Below are positions 26,519 through 35,730 of a stretch of 64,000 nucleotides of DNA, one piece after another; within the stretch, counting starts at the first letter, position 1, and each line of letters begins with the position of its first letter. Position numbers and translations under genes: made by a program. Origin of the DNA: Lysobacter firmicutimachus (GTDB taxonomy: Bacteria > Pseudomonadota > Gammaproteobacteria > Xanthomonadales > Xanthomonadaceae). The notes below the pieces were generated by a model. That model did not search any database. It saw nothing but the letters and a program-made list of their open reading frames with translations, and was not told the DNA's origin. The stretch is from the NCBI RefSeq assembly GCF_037027445.1, contig NZ_JBANDL010000002.1, positions 4,968,001-5,032,000 of the forward strand, given 5' to 3'.

Positions 26519-27325
26519 ATGGTGGATGTCGAATTCCGCGTGGTGTCCGACCGGCGCGACGGGCTGCTGCTCGCGCTGGGACAGGTGGTGATCGCCAACG
26601 GTTTCACCCTGCTGCGCCAACGCATGCTCAACAGCGAGGAGGGCGTGGTCCTGAGCATGGTCGTGCGCGGCCCGGCCGAGTCCTTGCTGGTGCTGGAAGA
26701 ACGCCTGGGAACGCATCACCTGGTGCAGAGCTTCGAGGCCTCGGCCTACGAGGGCGGCAACGGCGCGGCCGCAGCGCCGGCACCGGTGCGCAGCAACGGC
26801 GCGGCCAGCGCGCCGAACATCCCGCCGCCCGCCGCGGCGCCGGCCGCCGCAGCCGCGCCGGCCCAGGCGACCGCGGCGCCGATCGATACCCAGCGGGTGG
26901 AGACCCTGCTGCCGCAGCTGGCGCGCAACTACCCCAACATCCTGCTGCAGTTGGTGGCGCTGGAACGCGAGCTACCGCCGAGCCAACGCGAAGCGACCCT
27001 GCGCTACATCGGCCAGCGCGTCGGCGCCTGGGTCTACAAACGCGACTACGCGCTGGGCGGACAATTGCCGCTGCACGACTCGGTGCGGCGCATCGCCCTG
27101 CCGGCGATGCGCCAGCTGGTCCAGGCCGAACTGCAGGACGACGCCCTGCGGATCCGCAATAGCCCCTTCTGCCATCGCGGCGAAAGCGGCGAATGCTGCC
27201 ACTTCCTGCGCGGCATGCTCGGCGGCCTGCTGGAAGGCCAGCACGGCGCCGACGGCGTGCGGGTGGTGGAAAGCCAATGCCGCAACACCGGCGCGGAGGC
27301 GTGCCGGTTCGAGTTCCAGGCCTGA
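26519..27325 (+). CDS. ACT-V4R two-domain sensor protein
   Basis: A 268-residue soluble protein. I start at ATG 26519 because AGGGGAG lies 7 bp upstream. Residues 1-72 (MVDVEFRVVSDRRDGLLLALG) look like an ACT-type ligand domain. A Pro/Ala linker spans about 80-122. The C-terminal 120 residues end with CHRGESGECCHFLRGMLGGLLEG and ESQCRNTGAEACRFEF, the signature of the V4R (4-vinyl-reductase) small-molecule-binding domain. V4R domains bind hydrocarbons or metals and usually sit in regulators; here no DNA-binding or enzymatic domain is present. Five to six cysteines in the V4R part could hold a metal. Function is unknown. Confidence 0.75.
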   Translation: MVDVEFRVVSDRRDGLLLALGQVVIANGFTLLRQRMLNSEEGVVLSMVVRGPAESLLVLEERLGTHHLVQSFEASAYEGGNGAAAAPAPVRSNGAASAPNIPPPAAAPAAAAAPAQATAAPIDTQRVETLLPQLARNYPNILLQLVALERELPPSQREATLRYIGQRVGAWVYKRDYALGGQLPLHDSVRRIALPAMRQLVQAELQDDALRIRNSPFCHRGESGECCHFLRGMLGGLLEGQHGADGVRVVESQCRNTGAEACRFEFQA

Positions 27326-27468
27326 CCGGTCCGACACCGGTCGGCCACGGCGCGGACGGCCGTGGCGCTACGGACACTCCGGTCGACCGCCGGAGCCGCA
27401 TTGCCGCTACGGCGCGGGGAAGGCGCCGGCGCGGCCCCTAGCCAGACAACCCACCAGGGGGTTCCGCC

Positions 27469-28221
27469 ATGCCGATCGATCACGCCATCCAGTGCATCCA
27501 TGACCCGTTCCTCGTCGTCCTGTCCTATGTCGTGTCGGTGCTGGGCTCGTTCACCGCCTTGCAGCTGGCGATCGCGATCCCGAGCGCGACCACGCCGGGA
27601 CAACGCTGGCGCGCGGTGACCGCCGCCGGCATCGCGATGGGCGGCGGCGCGATCTGGGCCATGCATTTCATCGCCATGCTCGCCTGCAAGATGGACGTGG
27701 CGGTGACCTACGACCTGCCGATCACGGTCGGCTCGGCGATCATCGCGGTGGTCTCGTGCATGGCCGGCCTGGCCATCGCCGGCAGCGGCCTGTTCAACTG
27801 GGGCAAGCTGATCCTCGGCGGCGTGCTGATGGGCCTGGGCGTGACCGGCATGCATTACGCCGGCATGGCGGCGATGCTGATGCCGGCCGACACCGTCTAC
27901 AACACCAACCTGGTGCTGGCTTCGGCGGCGATCGCCGTGGTCGCCTCGATCGTCGCCCTGTGGCTGGCGTTCAACCTGCGCGGCTGGGGCCAGATGCTCG
28001 GCAGCGCCCTGGTCATGGGCGTGGCGGTGTGCGGCATGCATTACACCGGCATGCTCGCGGCCAGCTTCATCCCCAACAAGGCCGGCAGCGCCGCGCTCGC
28101 CGGCGGCATCAGCGGCGGCTACCTGGGCATCGGCATCTTCGTCGTCACCACCGCCCTGCTCGCCGCGGTGCTGACCCTGAGCCTGCTGCGCCAACGCCAG
28201 CGTGCGATGGTGCGGATTTGA
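27469..28221 (+). CDS. MHYT-domain integral membrane sensor
   Basis: A 250-residue membrane protein with seven predicted helices. Three MHYT-type motifs are seen: WAMHFIAML, GMHYAGMAAM and GMHYTGMLAAS, spaced through pairs of helices as in the MHYT domain, which is thought to bind copper and sense oxygen, CO or NO. In most bacteria MHYT is fused to GGDEF/EAL or kinase domains; this one is stand-alone. It lies 143 bp after the ACT-V4R gene on the same strand, so the two could form a signalling pair. An intrinsic-terminator-like hairpin follows. Confidence 0.9.
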   Translation: MPIDHAIQCIHDPFLVVLSYVVSVLGSFTALQLAIAIPSATTPGQRWRAVTAAGIAMGGGAIWAMHFIAMLACKMDVAVTYDLPITVGSAIIAVVSCMAGLAIAGSGLFNWGKLILGGVLMGLGVTGMHYAGMAAMLMPADTVYNTNLVLASAAIAVVASIVALWLAFNLRGWGQMLGSALVMGVAVCGMHYTGMLAASFIPNKAGSAALAGGISGGYLGIGIFVVTTALLAAVLTLSLLRQRQRAMVRI

Positions 28222-28260
28222 TCCTGCGCGCCCGATCCCGCCGATCGGGCGACCGCCGCG

Positions 28261-28297
28261 ACGACACAAGGCCCGCCACGCGCGGGCCTTGTGTCGT
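28261..28297. terminator. 16-bp perfect hairpin after the MHYT gene
   Basis: ACGACACAAGGCCCGC (28261-28276) pairs perfectly with GCGGGCCTTGTGTCGT (28282-28297) around a CACGC loop. There is no T-tract, but the stem is very stable and lies 40 bp after the MHYT stop. Confidence 0.6.
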
Positions 28298-28373
28298 CCG
28301 GCCGCCGCGGCCACGGCGCGCGCCGGCGGGATCGGCGATCATGTCCGCCGGCCCCGCACCGCCTGGAGTTCCG

Positions 28374-28802
28374 ATGAAGATCGACGGCACCCGCCGCGAC
28401 GACCGCGCCACCGAGCTGGTGCTGTCCTATTACGCCGCGTTCAACCGCGGCGACTGGGACGGCATGCTCGCCACCCTCGCCGACGACGTCGCCCACGATC
28501 TCAACCAGGGGCCGCGCGAAACCGGCCGCGCGGCCTTCGCCGCGTTCCTGCAGCGCATGGCCCGGCATTACCGCGAACAGTTGCGCGACGTCGTGGTGAT
28601 GACCGCGCCCGACGGCGCCCGCGCCGCGGCCGAGTACGTGGTCCATGGCGAGTACCTGGTCACCGACCCGGGCCTGCCGGAAGCGCGCGGGCAACGCTAC
28701 GTGCTGCCCGGCGGCGCCTTCTTCGAGATCGCCGACGGCCGCATCCGCCGAGTCAGCAACTACTACAACCTCGGCGACTGGACCGCCCAGGTCGGCGCCT
28801 GA
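28374..28802 (+). CDS. SnoaL-like / ketosteroid isomerase-related protein
   Basis: A 142-residue NTF2-fold protein. VLSYYAAFNRGDWDGMLATLADDVAHDLNQG is the opening helix-strand of the SnoaL class, followed by GRAAFAAFLQRMARHY and a C-terminal FFEIADGRIRRVSNYYNL. The family includes isomerases, cyclases and binding proteins; the specific reaction cannot be told. A GGAG site precedes the ATG at 28374. It is convergent with the DMT transporter gene and appears monocistronic. Confidence 0.88.
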   Translation: MKIDGTRRDDRATELVLSYYAAFNRGDWDGMLATLADDVAHDLNQGPRETGRAAFAAFLQRMARHYREQLRDVVVMTAPDGARAAAEYVVHGEYLVTDPGLPEARGQRYVLPGGAFFEIADGRIRRVSNYYNLGDWTAQVGA

Positions 28803-28829
28803 GCAGCGCCGCGCGGCCCGGCGCGGCGC

Positions 28830-29822
28830 TCAACCGCCGCGGTCGCTGCGCAATTGCTTCACCCGGCGTTCGTTGCCGGCCGCGGCGCGCGCGGCGACCA
28901 CGCTGAACATCACGATGCCGACCCCGACCAGGCAGGCGCCGGCCAGGGTCCGGCCCTGCGGCCAGGCCTCGCCCAGCCACAGCGCGCCGATCACGGTCGC
29001 GAACAGGATTTCCGCCGCCTGCATCGCCTCGGCCGCGGCCAACGCGGTCGGCTCGTTGCGCACCATGCCGGTGGCCTGGAAGAACAGCACGGTCGCGATC
29101 ACGCCCGCGCCCAGGGCCACGCCCGCCGCCAGCCACAGCTGTCCCGGCGGCGGCGCACCGGCCTGGACGCCCGCATACGCGGCCACCGCCCACCATAGCG
29201 GCTGGCTCGCCAGGGTCATGCCGAACACGCGCTGGGTGGCGTTGAGTTCGATGCCGCTGCGCTCCAGATGCAGCAGCAGGCCGCGATTGCCCAACGGGTA
29301 AGCGAAGGCCGAAACCGCCACGCACAGCAGCGCGATCCAGCCGGCGCGATCCAGCCGGCCGCCGCCGTGGCCGAACTGCATGATCAGCACACCGGCGACG
29401 ATCAGCAGGCCGACCAGCAGCGCCGGCAGCGGAATCCGCGCACGCGCGTCGCGGTACAGGAACGGCGCGCACAGCATCCCGGCGATCACGGTCAGTTGGA
29501 AGGTACCGGCGATCAGCCACGAGGGGCCGCTGGCGGCGGCGTAGCTGAGGCAGACGTAGAACAGCACGAAGCCGATGCCGCTCCACAGCAGCCACGGCCA
29601 GGGATGGGCGCGGATCGCCTTCCACACCGGCTTGACCCCGCCGAGCAGCGGCATCGCCAGCAACAGCATCGGCAGGGTGAACAGATAGCGCAGCGCTGCG
29701 GTCCACGCCCAATGCCCGCCGGCGGTGGCGGCGGCGCGGTTGAGCACGTAGGTGCAGGTGAAGAACAGCGCCGAGGCCAGCGCGATCAACACCGCCCACA
29801 GGGCGTGGCGGCGCGCACTCAT
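28830..29822 (-). CDS. DMT-superfamily transporter (EmrE-like multidrug family) at the end of the biotin operon
   Basis: A 330-residue inner-membrane protein with about ten helices and an internal EamA-type duplication. It begins MSARRHALWAVLIALASALFF and carries the second-repeat signature TALAAAEAMQAAEILFATVIGALWLGE. It is annotated by family as a multidrug resistance efflux transporter. Its start overlaps the bioC stop by 4 bp, so it is translated as the last gene of the biotin operon. Some DMT proteins (YigM in E. coli) import biotin, so a role in biotin or precursor transport is a testable inference. Confidence 0.88.
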   Translation of the reverse strand: MSARRHALWAVLIALASALFFTCTYVLNRAAATAGGHWAWTAALRYLFTLPMLLLAMPLLGGVKPVWKAIRAHPWPWLLWSGIGFVLFYVCLSYAAASGPSWLIAGTFQLTVIAGMLCAPFLYRDARARIPLPALLVGLLIVAGVLIMQFGHGGGRLDRAGWIALLCVAVSAFAYPLGNRGLLLHLERSGIELNATQRVFGMTLASQPLWWAVAAYAGVQAGAPPPGQLWLAAGVALGAGVIATVLFFQATGMVRNEPTALAAAEAMQAAEILFATVIGALWLGEAWPQGRTLAGACLVGVGIVMFSVVAARAAAGNERRVKQLRSDRGG

Positions 29823-30727
29823 CGCTGGCGCACGCGGATGCTGGACACCGGCACCTGCACCTCGTCGACGCCGCCGACCCGGATCGGCGCGCCCGGCGCC
29901 GGGCCCCAGGCATGGGCGTAGATGACTTCCCAGGTCGCCGGCAGGCGCCCGTCGCCGCCGCGCAGCGCTTCGTAGGCCTGCGCGGCGCGGGCGAAGCGGG
30001 CGCGGCCGGTCAAGCTGCGGCGACGGTCGCTCATCGCATTGGTCGCGCCGAGCGTGCGCAATTCGCGCATCAGATGGCCGAGGTCGGGATGGCCGAGCAC
30101 GAACTCATCGCGGTCCAGCACCGGGTTCTTGAAACCGGCGGCGATCAGCGCATCGCCGAATTGGGCGATCGACGGGAACAGGCTGACGTGCGGCGCCGAG
30201 TCGGCTTCGGCGAAGGCGCCGCGCAGCTCGAACAAGGTGTCGGGGCCGAAGGTCGATACCAACAACAGGCCGCCGGGCTTGAGCACGCGGCGGAAGCCGG
30301 CGAACACCGCCGGCAGGTCCTCGACCCACTGCAGGCACAGATTCGAGAACAGCACGTCGACGCTGGCATCGCGCAGGGGCAGCGCACGCGCGTCGGCGCA
30401 GACCAGGTCGGGCCGGCGCGGGCCGCCGAGCAGGCGCGGCCGCCAACTGCCGCTGCCGGCGTGGCCGCGCGCCTCGCGCAGCATCGGCAGGGCCAGGTCG
30501 AGGCCGATCACCTGCGCGCGCGGCCAGCGCTGTTGCATCGCCGCGGTCAGATGGCCGGGGCCGCAACCGACGTCGACCACCACTTCGGGCACCCGGTCGT
30601 CGAGATAGTCCAGGGTTTCCGACAAGCGCGCACCGACTTCGCGCTGCAACGCGGCGGCGCCGTCGTAGCCGTGCGCGGCACGCGAGAACGAGCGCCGGAC
30701 CTGGCGATGGTCGAACAGATCGGTCAT
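29819..30727 (-). CDS. bioC: malonyl-ACP O-methyltransferase BioC
   Basis: A 302-residue SAM-dependent methyltransferase that methylates malonyl-ACP to start pimeloyl synthesis. The start MTDLFDHRQVRRSFSRAAHGYD is typical of BioC; SAM motif I is VVDVGCGPGHLT (about residue 50), and SNLCLQWVEDLPAVFAGFRRVLKPGGLLLVSTFGPDT (part shown: LCLQWVEDLPAVFAGFRRV) is diagnostic. The C-terminus is about 40 residues longer than E. coli BioC. Its start overlaps the bioH stop by 4 bp and its stop overlaps the transporter start. Confidence 0.95.
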   Translation of the reverse strand: MTDLFDHRQVRRSFSRAAHGYDGAAALQREVGARLSETLDYLDDRVPEVVVDVGCGPGHLTAAMQQRWPRAQVIGLDLALPMLREARGHAGSGSWRPRLLGGPRRPDLVCADARALPLRDASVDVLFSNLCLQWVEDLPAVFAGFRRVLKPGGLLLVSTFGPDTLFELRGAFAEADSAPHVSLFPSIAQFGDALIAAGFKNPVLDRDEFVLGHPDLGHLMRELRTLGATNAMSDRRRSLTGRARFARAAQAYEALRGGDGRLPATWEVIYAHAWGPAPGAPIRVGGVDEVQVPVSSIRVRQR

Positions 30728-31533
30728 GGCGAACACACGGCCTGTGCGGCGTTGGAGCGAACCGGCGCGACGAACTCGCGCAGCAACTGCGCGACCTGCG
30801 CGGTGGCGCCGAGGAAGGGCGCGTGGCCGGCGCCGGCGATGACTTCGCTGTGCGACTGCGGCGCCAGCGCCGCGGCGGCGGGCATCGCGCCGGCCGGCAC
30901 CAGCCGGTCGCGACGACCGGAGATCCACAGGCTGGGCACGCGCAAGCCGGGCAGTTCGCCGCGCACGTCGAAGCCGTCGAGCAGCGCCAGGCCTTCCTGC
31001 AAGGCGCGCTCGGCCGGCTCGCCGCGCTCGAACGCGCGCTGCTTGAGGCAGCGCAGGTCGTCCTGGGCGCTGCTGGAACCGAGCGCTTCGAGAGCGAGGA
31101 AGCCCTCCAGCGTGCCGCGGAAGTCGCTCTTCAAGGCGCGGCCGAAATTGCGGAACAACTCCGGCGAGACGCCGTGCGGCCAGTCCTCGCCGGTGACGAA
31201 ACGCGGCGACGAGGCGACCAGGATCAGCCCGCGCACGCGCGCGGCATGGTCGAGCCCGGCGCGCAACGCGACCTGTCCGCCCAGCGACCAGCCCAGCCAG
31301 TAGGCGTCGGGAAAACGCCCGACCAATTCGCTCGCGAGCGCCCCGGGGTCGAGCGGCGTGGCATCGTCGCGGGCGTAGCCGTGGCCGGGCAGATCGACCA
31401 GATACAGGGTGCAGTGGTCGGCCAGCGCCTCGGCCAGCGGCGCGAACAAGCCGCCGTGCATGGCCCAGCCGTGGATCAGGACGAGCGCCGGGCGGCCGCT
31501 GTCGGGCGCCGCGCCGGTGGTTTGGATGTACAT
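30724..31533 (-). CDS. bioH: pimeloyl-ACP methyl ester esterase BioH
   Basis: A 269-residue alpha/beta hydrolase that removes the methyl ester once pimeloyl-ACP is made. The nucleophile elbow is GWSLGG (Ser near 82), with the GWAMHGG oxyanion region at the N-terminus, an Asp in SGRRDRLVP and the His in GAGHAPFLG. The length matches E. coli BioH (about 256). It lies between the ACT-domain gene and bioC in the operon. Confidence 0.95.
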   Translation of the reverse strand: MYIQTTGAAPDSGRPALVLIHGWAMHGGLFAPLAEALADHCTLYLVDLPGHGYARDDATPLDPGALASELVGRFPDAYWLGWSLGGQVALRAGLDHAARVRGLILVASSPRFVTGEDWPHGVSPELFRNFGRALKSDFRGTLEGFLALEALGSSSAQDDLRCLKQRAFERGEPAERALQEGLALLDGFDVRGELPGLRVPSLWISGRRDRLVPAGAMPAAAALAPQSHSEVIAGAGHAPFLGATAQVAQLLREFVAPVRSNAAQAVCSP

Positions 31534-31615
31534 GGAGAATCCGTAATGCGTCGTTTCGTTGCCGGGCGCCCGATCCGGTTCGGTCCGGACGCTGCGGCGG
31601 TCGTTGCGGGGCGAA

Positions 31616-32053
31616 TCAGGCCGGTGCCGGCGCGGCGTCGCCGCGCAGCGCCAGCAGCGCGGCGATCGCGTCCTCGCGCCGTGCCGTCGGCACCAACAGG
31701 TGATCGTGGTGATAGCCGGCCAACACGTTGCAGGCGATGCCGTGCCGCGCCAACGCCTGCGCCACCGCCGCGGTCAGGCCGACCGCCTGCAGCGCCGAAT
31801 GCACCCGCAGGCTCAGCCAGGCGGCGACGAAGTCGTAGCCCAGGCCGTGCGCATCGGCGTGTTCGCGGCGCAGCACGCAGGTCGGCCCTTCGGCCTCGAC
31901 GATGCTGGCCTGGGCCAACTCGCGCGGCAGCGCCTCCCAGTGCGGCGCGCTGACGAACACGTACTCGCCCTCGCGCACGTCGATCTGCAAGCTGGCCAGC
32001 ATCTTCGCCAGATCGGTTTCGGCGCGCGCGGCCGGCGGTACGGCAGCGCTCAT
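31616..32053 (-). CDS. ACT-domain protein inside the biotin operon
   Basis: A 145-residue protein of the ACT-fold group (COG3602-like; motif [14 protein letters not shown], then [23 protein letters not shown] and [10 protein letters not shown]). Its ATG overlaps the bioF stop by 4 bp, so it is translated with BioF, and bioH follows after an 82-bp gap. Proteins of this family bind small ligands, usually amino acids, and lack a catalytic motif. No role in biotin synthesis is established to my knowledge; feedback sensing of an intermediate or of alanine, a BioF substrate, is conceivable. Confidence 0.8.
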   Translation of the reverse strand: MSAAVPPAARAETDLAKMLASLQIDVREGEYVFVSAPHWEALPRELAQASIVEAEGPTCVLRREHADAHGLGYDFVAAWLSLRVHSALQAVGLTAAVAQALARHGIACNVLAGYHHDHLLVPTARREDAIAALLALRGDAAPAPA

Positions 32054-33282
32054 CGGGCCGCGGTCGCCGGCGCGGCCGGCGCGTCGTCGCTGCGCTCGAT
32101 CGCGACCCGTTCGGCGGCGCGCGCCAAGGCCTCGATCAGGCCGTCGACCTGCTCGCGCGTATGCAGCGCCGAGAAGGTCACGCGCAGGCGCGCGCGGCCG
32201 TCCGGCACGGTCGGCGGGCGGATCGCCGCGACCCAGTAGCCTTGCTGCTCCAGCGCCTGCGCCATCGCCAGCGCACGGCGGTCGCTGCCGCATACCACCG
32301 GCTGGATCGGCGTGGACGAAGGCAGCAGCTCCAGGCCGAGCTTGGCCGCGCGTTCGCGGAAGTGCGCGGTCAACTCGCTGAGCTTTTCGCGCCGCCAATG
32401 ATCGTTGCGCGCCAGCTTGAGCGCCGCGCGCGTGGCCGCGGCCTGCGCCGGCGGCAACGCGGTGGTGTACAGATGGCTGCGCGCGGTTTCGGCCAGATGG
32501 CCGATCAGGTCGGCATCGCCGTGCAGCGCCGCGCCGTAGCTGCCCAGCGCTTTGCCGAAGGTCGCCAGCTGCAGCGGCACTTCCTGCGCCGACAAGCGCG
32601 CCGCGGCGACCGTGCCGCGGCCGTCGGGGCCGGTCACGCCGACGCCATGCGCATCGTCCACGTACAGCAGCGCCTTCTGCGCGCGCGCCACCAGCGCCAG
32701 ATCGCGCAGCGGCGCGATGTCGCCGTCCATGCTGAACACGCCATCGGTGGCGAGCATCGCCAGGCCATCGGGCACGTTGCGCAGCTGCCGGATCGCGCCT
32801 TCGGGATCGGCGTGCGGATAGCGCCGCAGGCGGCAGCCGGACAGGCGCGCGGCATCGATCAGGCTGGCGTGGTTGAGCTTGTCCTGCACGCAGACGTCGT
32901 CTTCGCCGAGCAGGGCCTGGACCGCGGCCAGATTGGCCATGAACCCGCTGCCGAACAGCAACGCGCGCGGCGAGCCCAGCCAGTCGGCCAGTTCGCGCTC
33001 CAGGGCCTCGTGCTGGGCGTGATGGCCGCAGACCAGATGCGAGGCCAGGCCGCCCACGCCTTCGCGCGAGGCCGCGTCCTGGAACGCGTTGATCACCGCG
33101 AAGTGCTGCGACAGGCCGAGGTAGTCGTTGCCGCAGAAGTTGAGCAGCGAGCGCCCGTCGATTTCGCAGCGGGCCCCGTCGCGATGAGCGACCGCGCGGT
33201 GATGGCGCGTGCGCGCCTCGGCCACGCGCTGGTCGTGCGCCGCCTGAATCCGTTCGCGCCAAAGGGGTCGCTGGCTGCTCAT
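32050..33282 (-). CDS. bioF: 8-amino-7-oxononanoate synthase BioF
   Basis: A 410-residue PLP enzyme of the alpha-oxoamine synthase family that condenses pimeloyl-thioester with L-alanine. Seen are [11 protein letters not shown] near residue 50, [11 protein letters not shown] (cofactor Asp/His), and the Schiff-base Lys in [12 protein letters not shown] near residue 243. It is slightly longer than E. coli BioF, with an extra C-terminal tail rich in Ala. It follows bioB by 18 bp. Confidence 0.96.
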   Translation of the reverse strand: MSSQRPLWRERIQAAHDQRVAEARTRHHRAVAHRDGARCEIDGRSLLNFCGNDYLGLSQHFAVINAFQDAASREGVGGLASHLVCGHHAQHEALERELADWLGSPRALLFGSGFMANLAAVQALLGEDDVCVQDKLNHASLIDAARLSGCRLRRYPHADPEGAIRQLRNVPDGLAMLATDGVFSMDGDIAPLRDLALVARAQKALLYVDDAHGVGVTGPDGRGTVAAARLSAQEVPLQLATFGKALGSYGAALHGDADLIGHLAETARSHLYTTALPPAQAAATRAALKLARNDHWRREKLSELTAHFRERAAKLGLELLPSSTPIQPVVCGSDRRALAMAQALEQQGYWVAAIRPPTVPDGRARLRVTFSALHTREQVDGLIEALARAAERVAIERSDDAPAAPATAAR

Positions 33283-33300
33283 TGCGATAGCTCCGCCGCC

Positions 33301-34338
33301 TCAGGCGGCGCAGGTGTGGACGGGCTCGACCGGGGGCTCGAGATGCTCCTCAATACTCGCATGGACGGTGCCCGCGGTCTCCACGATCTGCATCGGCCGC
33401 AGGCCCAGGCGGGCGAACAGGGCCAGGTCGCGCTCGGTGTCCGGGTTGCCGGTGGTCAGCAGCTTCTCGCCGTAGAAGATCGAGTTGGCGCCGGCCAGGA
33501 AACACAGCGCCTGCAGTTCGTCGCTCATGGCTTCTCGCCCGGCGGAGAGACGGACCATGGACCTGGGCATCATCAGCCGCGCGACCGCGATGGTGCGCAC
33601 GAACTCGAACGGGTCCAGCTCGGCGGTGCCGGCCAGGGGCGTGCCCTCGACCTGGACCAGGCGGTTGATCGGCACCGAATCCGGGTGCGCCGGCAGGTTG
33701 GCCAGGGTCTGCAGCAGGCCGGCGCGCTGTTCGCGCGATTCGCCCATGCCGACGATGCCGCCGCAGCAGGTCTTCATGCCGGCGTCGCGGACGTGCTCCA
33801 GCGTGTCCAGGCGGTCCTGGAACTCGCGGGTGCGGATGATCTCGTTGTAGAACTCCGGCGCGGTGTCCAGGTTGTGGTTGTAGTAGTCCAGCCCGGCCGC
33901 CTTCAGCGCCTGGGCCTGGTCGCCGGAAAGCATGCCCAGGGTGGCGCAGGTCTCCAGCCCCAGCGACTTCACTTCGCGGATCATCGCCGCGACCTTGGGG
34001 ATGTCGCGGTCCTTCGGCGAGCGCCAGGCCGCGCCCATGCAGAAGCGCGAAGCGCCGGCGGCCTTGGCCTGGCGGGCCTTTTCCAGCACCGCTTCGGTGC
34101 TCATCAGCTTGGTCGCGTCGACCCCGGTGTGGTAACGCTGGGCCTGCGGGCAGTAGGCGCAGTCCTCGGGGCAGCCGCCGGTCTTGACCGACAACAGCGT
34201 GCTGACCTGGACCTCGGCCGGGTCGAAGTTCTCGCGGTGCACGGCGCCGGCGCGATGCAGCAATTCCGGGAACGGCAGGTCGAACAGGGCGCGCACTTCG
34301 GCGCGGGACCAATCGTGGCGAAGCGGGGTCGTTGGCAC
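33301..34338 (-). CDS. bioB: biotin synthase BioB
   Basis: A 345-residue radical-SAM enzyme inserting sulfur into dethiobiotin. The 4Fe-4S motif is [12 protein letters not shown], the 2Fe-2S ligands include [19 protein letters not shown] and [14 protein letters not shown], and the end has [17 protein letters not shown] use GTG at 34336-34338 because a GGAG site lies 10 bp upstream and because [20 protein letters not shown] matches the start of other BioB proteins; the frame is open far upstream. It is the first gene of the operon, with a promoter overlapped by a BirA-like operator. Confidence 0.95.
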   Translation of the reverse strand: MPTTPLRHDWSRAEVRALFDLPFPELLHRAGAVHRENFDPAEVQVSTLLSVKTGGCPEDCAYCPQAQRYHTGVDATKLMSTEAVLEKARQAKAAGASRFCMGAAWRSPKDRDIPKVAAMIREVKSLGLETCATLGMLSGDQAQALKAAGLDYYNHNLDTAPEFYNEIIRTREFQDRLDTLEHVRDAGMKTCCGGIVGMGESREQRAGLLQTLANLPAHPDSVPINRLVQVEGTPLAGTAELDPFEFVRTIAVARLMMPRSMVRLSAGREAMSDELQALCFLAGANSIFYGEKLLTTGNPDTERDLALFARLGLRPMQIVETAGTVHASIEEHLEPPVEPVHTCAA

Positions 34339-34417
34339 TAGGGCTGGCTCCACAGCGGGGACTTCACTGACGGCGGGCAGAGGAACGCACCGACAGCAGG
34401 GGCGAGTCGGAGCCGGC

Positions 34418-34475
34418 AGTCTGGGAAGCATGACCCAGACTGTCAACCGCGCCCTGCCCGTTCCAGTTGACAGTC
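34418..34475 (-). promoter_or_regulatory. bioB promoter with BirA-type operator
   Basis: GACTGTCAAC (34438-34447) and GTTGACAGTC (34466-34475) are perfect 10-bp inverted arms. As half-sites, CTGTCAACC and AGTTGACAG 16 bp apart match the BirA pattern TTGTAAACC-N14-16-GGTTTACAA. On the - strand the inner arm contains a perfect -35 TTGACA (34441-34446) with a CAGACT -10 (34418-34423) 17 bp later, placed to transcribe bioB. BirA-biotinyl-AMP would block this promoter. Confidence 0.8.
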
Positions 34476-35341
34476 TCTGGCGGCGATTGGGCTGGGCGCT
34501 GTGGCCGGCACACTGCCTGGTCTGTCGCGAGGCTGCCGCGGCGGGCTGCGATCTGTGCCCGGCCTGCGCCGCAGACTGGCCGCACGCGGGGCCGGCCTGC
34601 CTGCGCTGCGCGCTGCCGCTGCCGCTGCCGCTGCCAGCAGCGATGCCATTGGGCGGCGATGACGGCACGTTGGCGGCGATTGCCGGCCCATCGCGCGATT
34701 TGTGCGGAGATCGCGCCGGCGCCGCGCTCGGCGAGCGGCCCACGCACGGCGGCCTGCCGGTCGTGGGCGATGCTCCGGTCTGCGGCGACTGCCTGCGCCG
34801 CCCCCCGCCGCTGGACCGGGTCCGCGCCGCCTGCCTGTACCGGCCGCCATTGGATCGCCTGCTGCCGCGCTTCAAGTTCCACCGCGACCTCGCCGCCGGC
34901 CGCCTGTTGGCGACGATGATGGCGCAGGCCTTCGCCGGGGCCGGCACGGCGGCGCCCACCGAGGCCGGCGACCTCGGCGCGGTTCCGCCGCCGGTGCTGA
35001 TCCCGGTGCCGCTGCACCCGGCCCGGCTGCGCCGGCGCGGCTACGACCAGGCCCTGGAGCTGGCCCGGCCGCTGGCGCGCCGGCTCGGCCTGGACGTGCG
35101 CGACGGCGCCCTGCGGCGCTGCCGCGACACCGCCGCGCAATCGCGGCTGGACGCGCGCCAACGCCGGCGCAACCTGCGCGACGCCTTCGCCTGGCACGGC
35201 GGCCCGGCGCCGGCGCATGCGGTATTGATCGACGACGTCATGACCACCGGCGCCACCCTGCATGCCGCCGCACGCACCCTGCGCCGCGCCGGCGCGCGAC
35301 GCGTCGAAGCCTGGGTCTGCGCGCGCGTACCGCTGGGGTGA
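34430..35341 (+). CDS. comF: ComF family protein (phosphoribosyltransferase-like)
   Basis: A 303-residue protein related to the competence protein ComFC. The N-terminal zinc-finger cysteines are in [18 protein letters not shown] and CLRC, with another pair (CGDC) near 125. The type I PRTase signature [20 protein letters not shown] is near residue 264, and [18 protein letters not shown] precedes it. The family is needed for uptake of single-stranded DNA in natural transformation. It is longer than usual because of a Leu/Pro-rich insert (residues 62-110). It is divergent from bioB, and its first codons overlap the bio operator. Confidence 0.9.
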   Translation: MTQTVNRALPVPVDSLWRRLGWALWPAHCLVCREAAAAGCDLCPACAADWPHAGPACLRCALPLPLPLPAAMPLGGDDGTLAAIAGPSRDLCGDRAGAALGERPTHGGLPVVGDAPVCGDCLRRPPPLDRVRAACLYRPPLDRLLPRFKFHRDLAAGRLLATMMAQAFAGAGTAAPTEAGDLGAVPPPVLIPVPLHPARLRRRGYDQALELARPLARRLGLDVRDGALRRCRDTAAQSRLDARQRRRNLRDAFAWHGGPAPAHAVLIDDVMTTGATLHAAARTLRRAGARRVEAWVCARVPLG

Positions 35342-35730
35342 CGCCACGCGGGAGCGGCGTGCCACGGGAATCTCCTTCGGTCGCCAGCGGCGATCACCGC
35401 AGCGGTGAATGCCGCGTCGCCGCCCGACCTCGGGCGGTACGGGGCGAGCCGATCGGAAGCGCGGTCTGCGCTCGGCGTCCGGGCCATTTGCCGCCCTGTC
35501 GTGGCCCGCCCTCCCCCCTCTCCCGCTCGCGGGAGAGGGGTTCGATGCAGGCGATGAGCGCCGGGGCTATCGGCGGTGTTTTTTGGCACGAGCCCGCTTA
35601 TCCGAGCTTCGGCTGCTGCGCTTGGATACGTCGGTGGGGCGCGGCGTGCGGCCGAAGCAAAACCCAGTGGGACGCCGCTGCTACAGCGCCATGACGACGC
35701 GCGGGCGTCGCGACATCGCGCGGCCGCGCC
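35342..35730. other. gap between comF and the M64 peptidase
   Basis: No gene is supported in these 389 bp. They contain one strong hairpin (listed separately) and degenerate repeat fragments such as GACGCCGCTGCTACAGC near 35675. Confidence 0.5.
35515..35540. repeat. CCCCTCTCCCGC palindromic repeat
   Basis: CCCCTCTCCCG pairs with CGGGAGAGGGG around CTCG. This hairpin is a motif I recall as widely dispersed between genes in xanthomonads, and it may also act as terminator between the convergent comF and peptidase genes. No T-tract follows. Confidence 0.65.
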
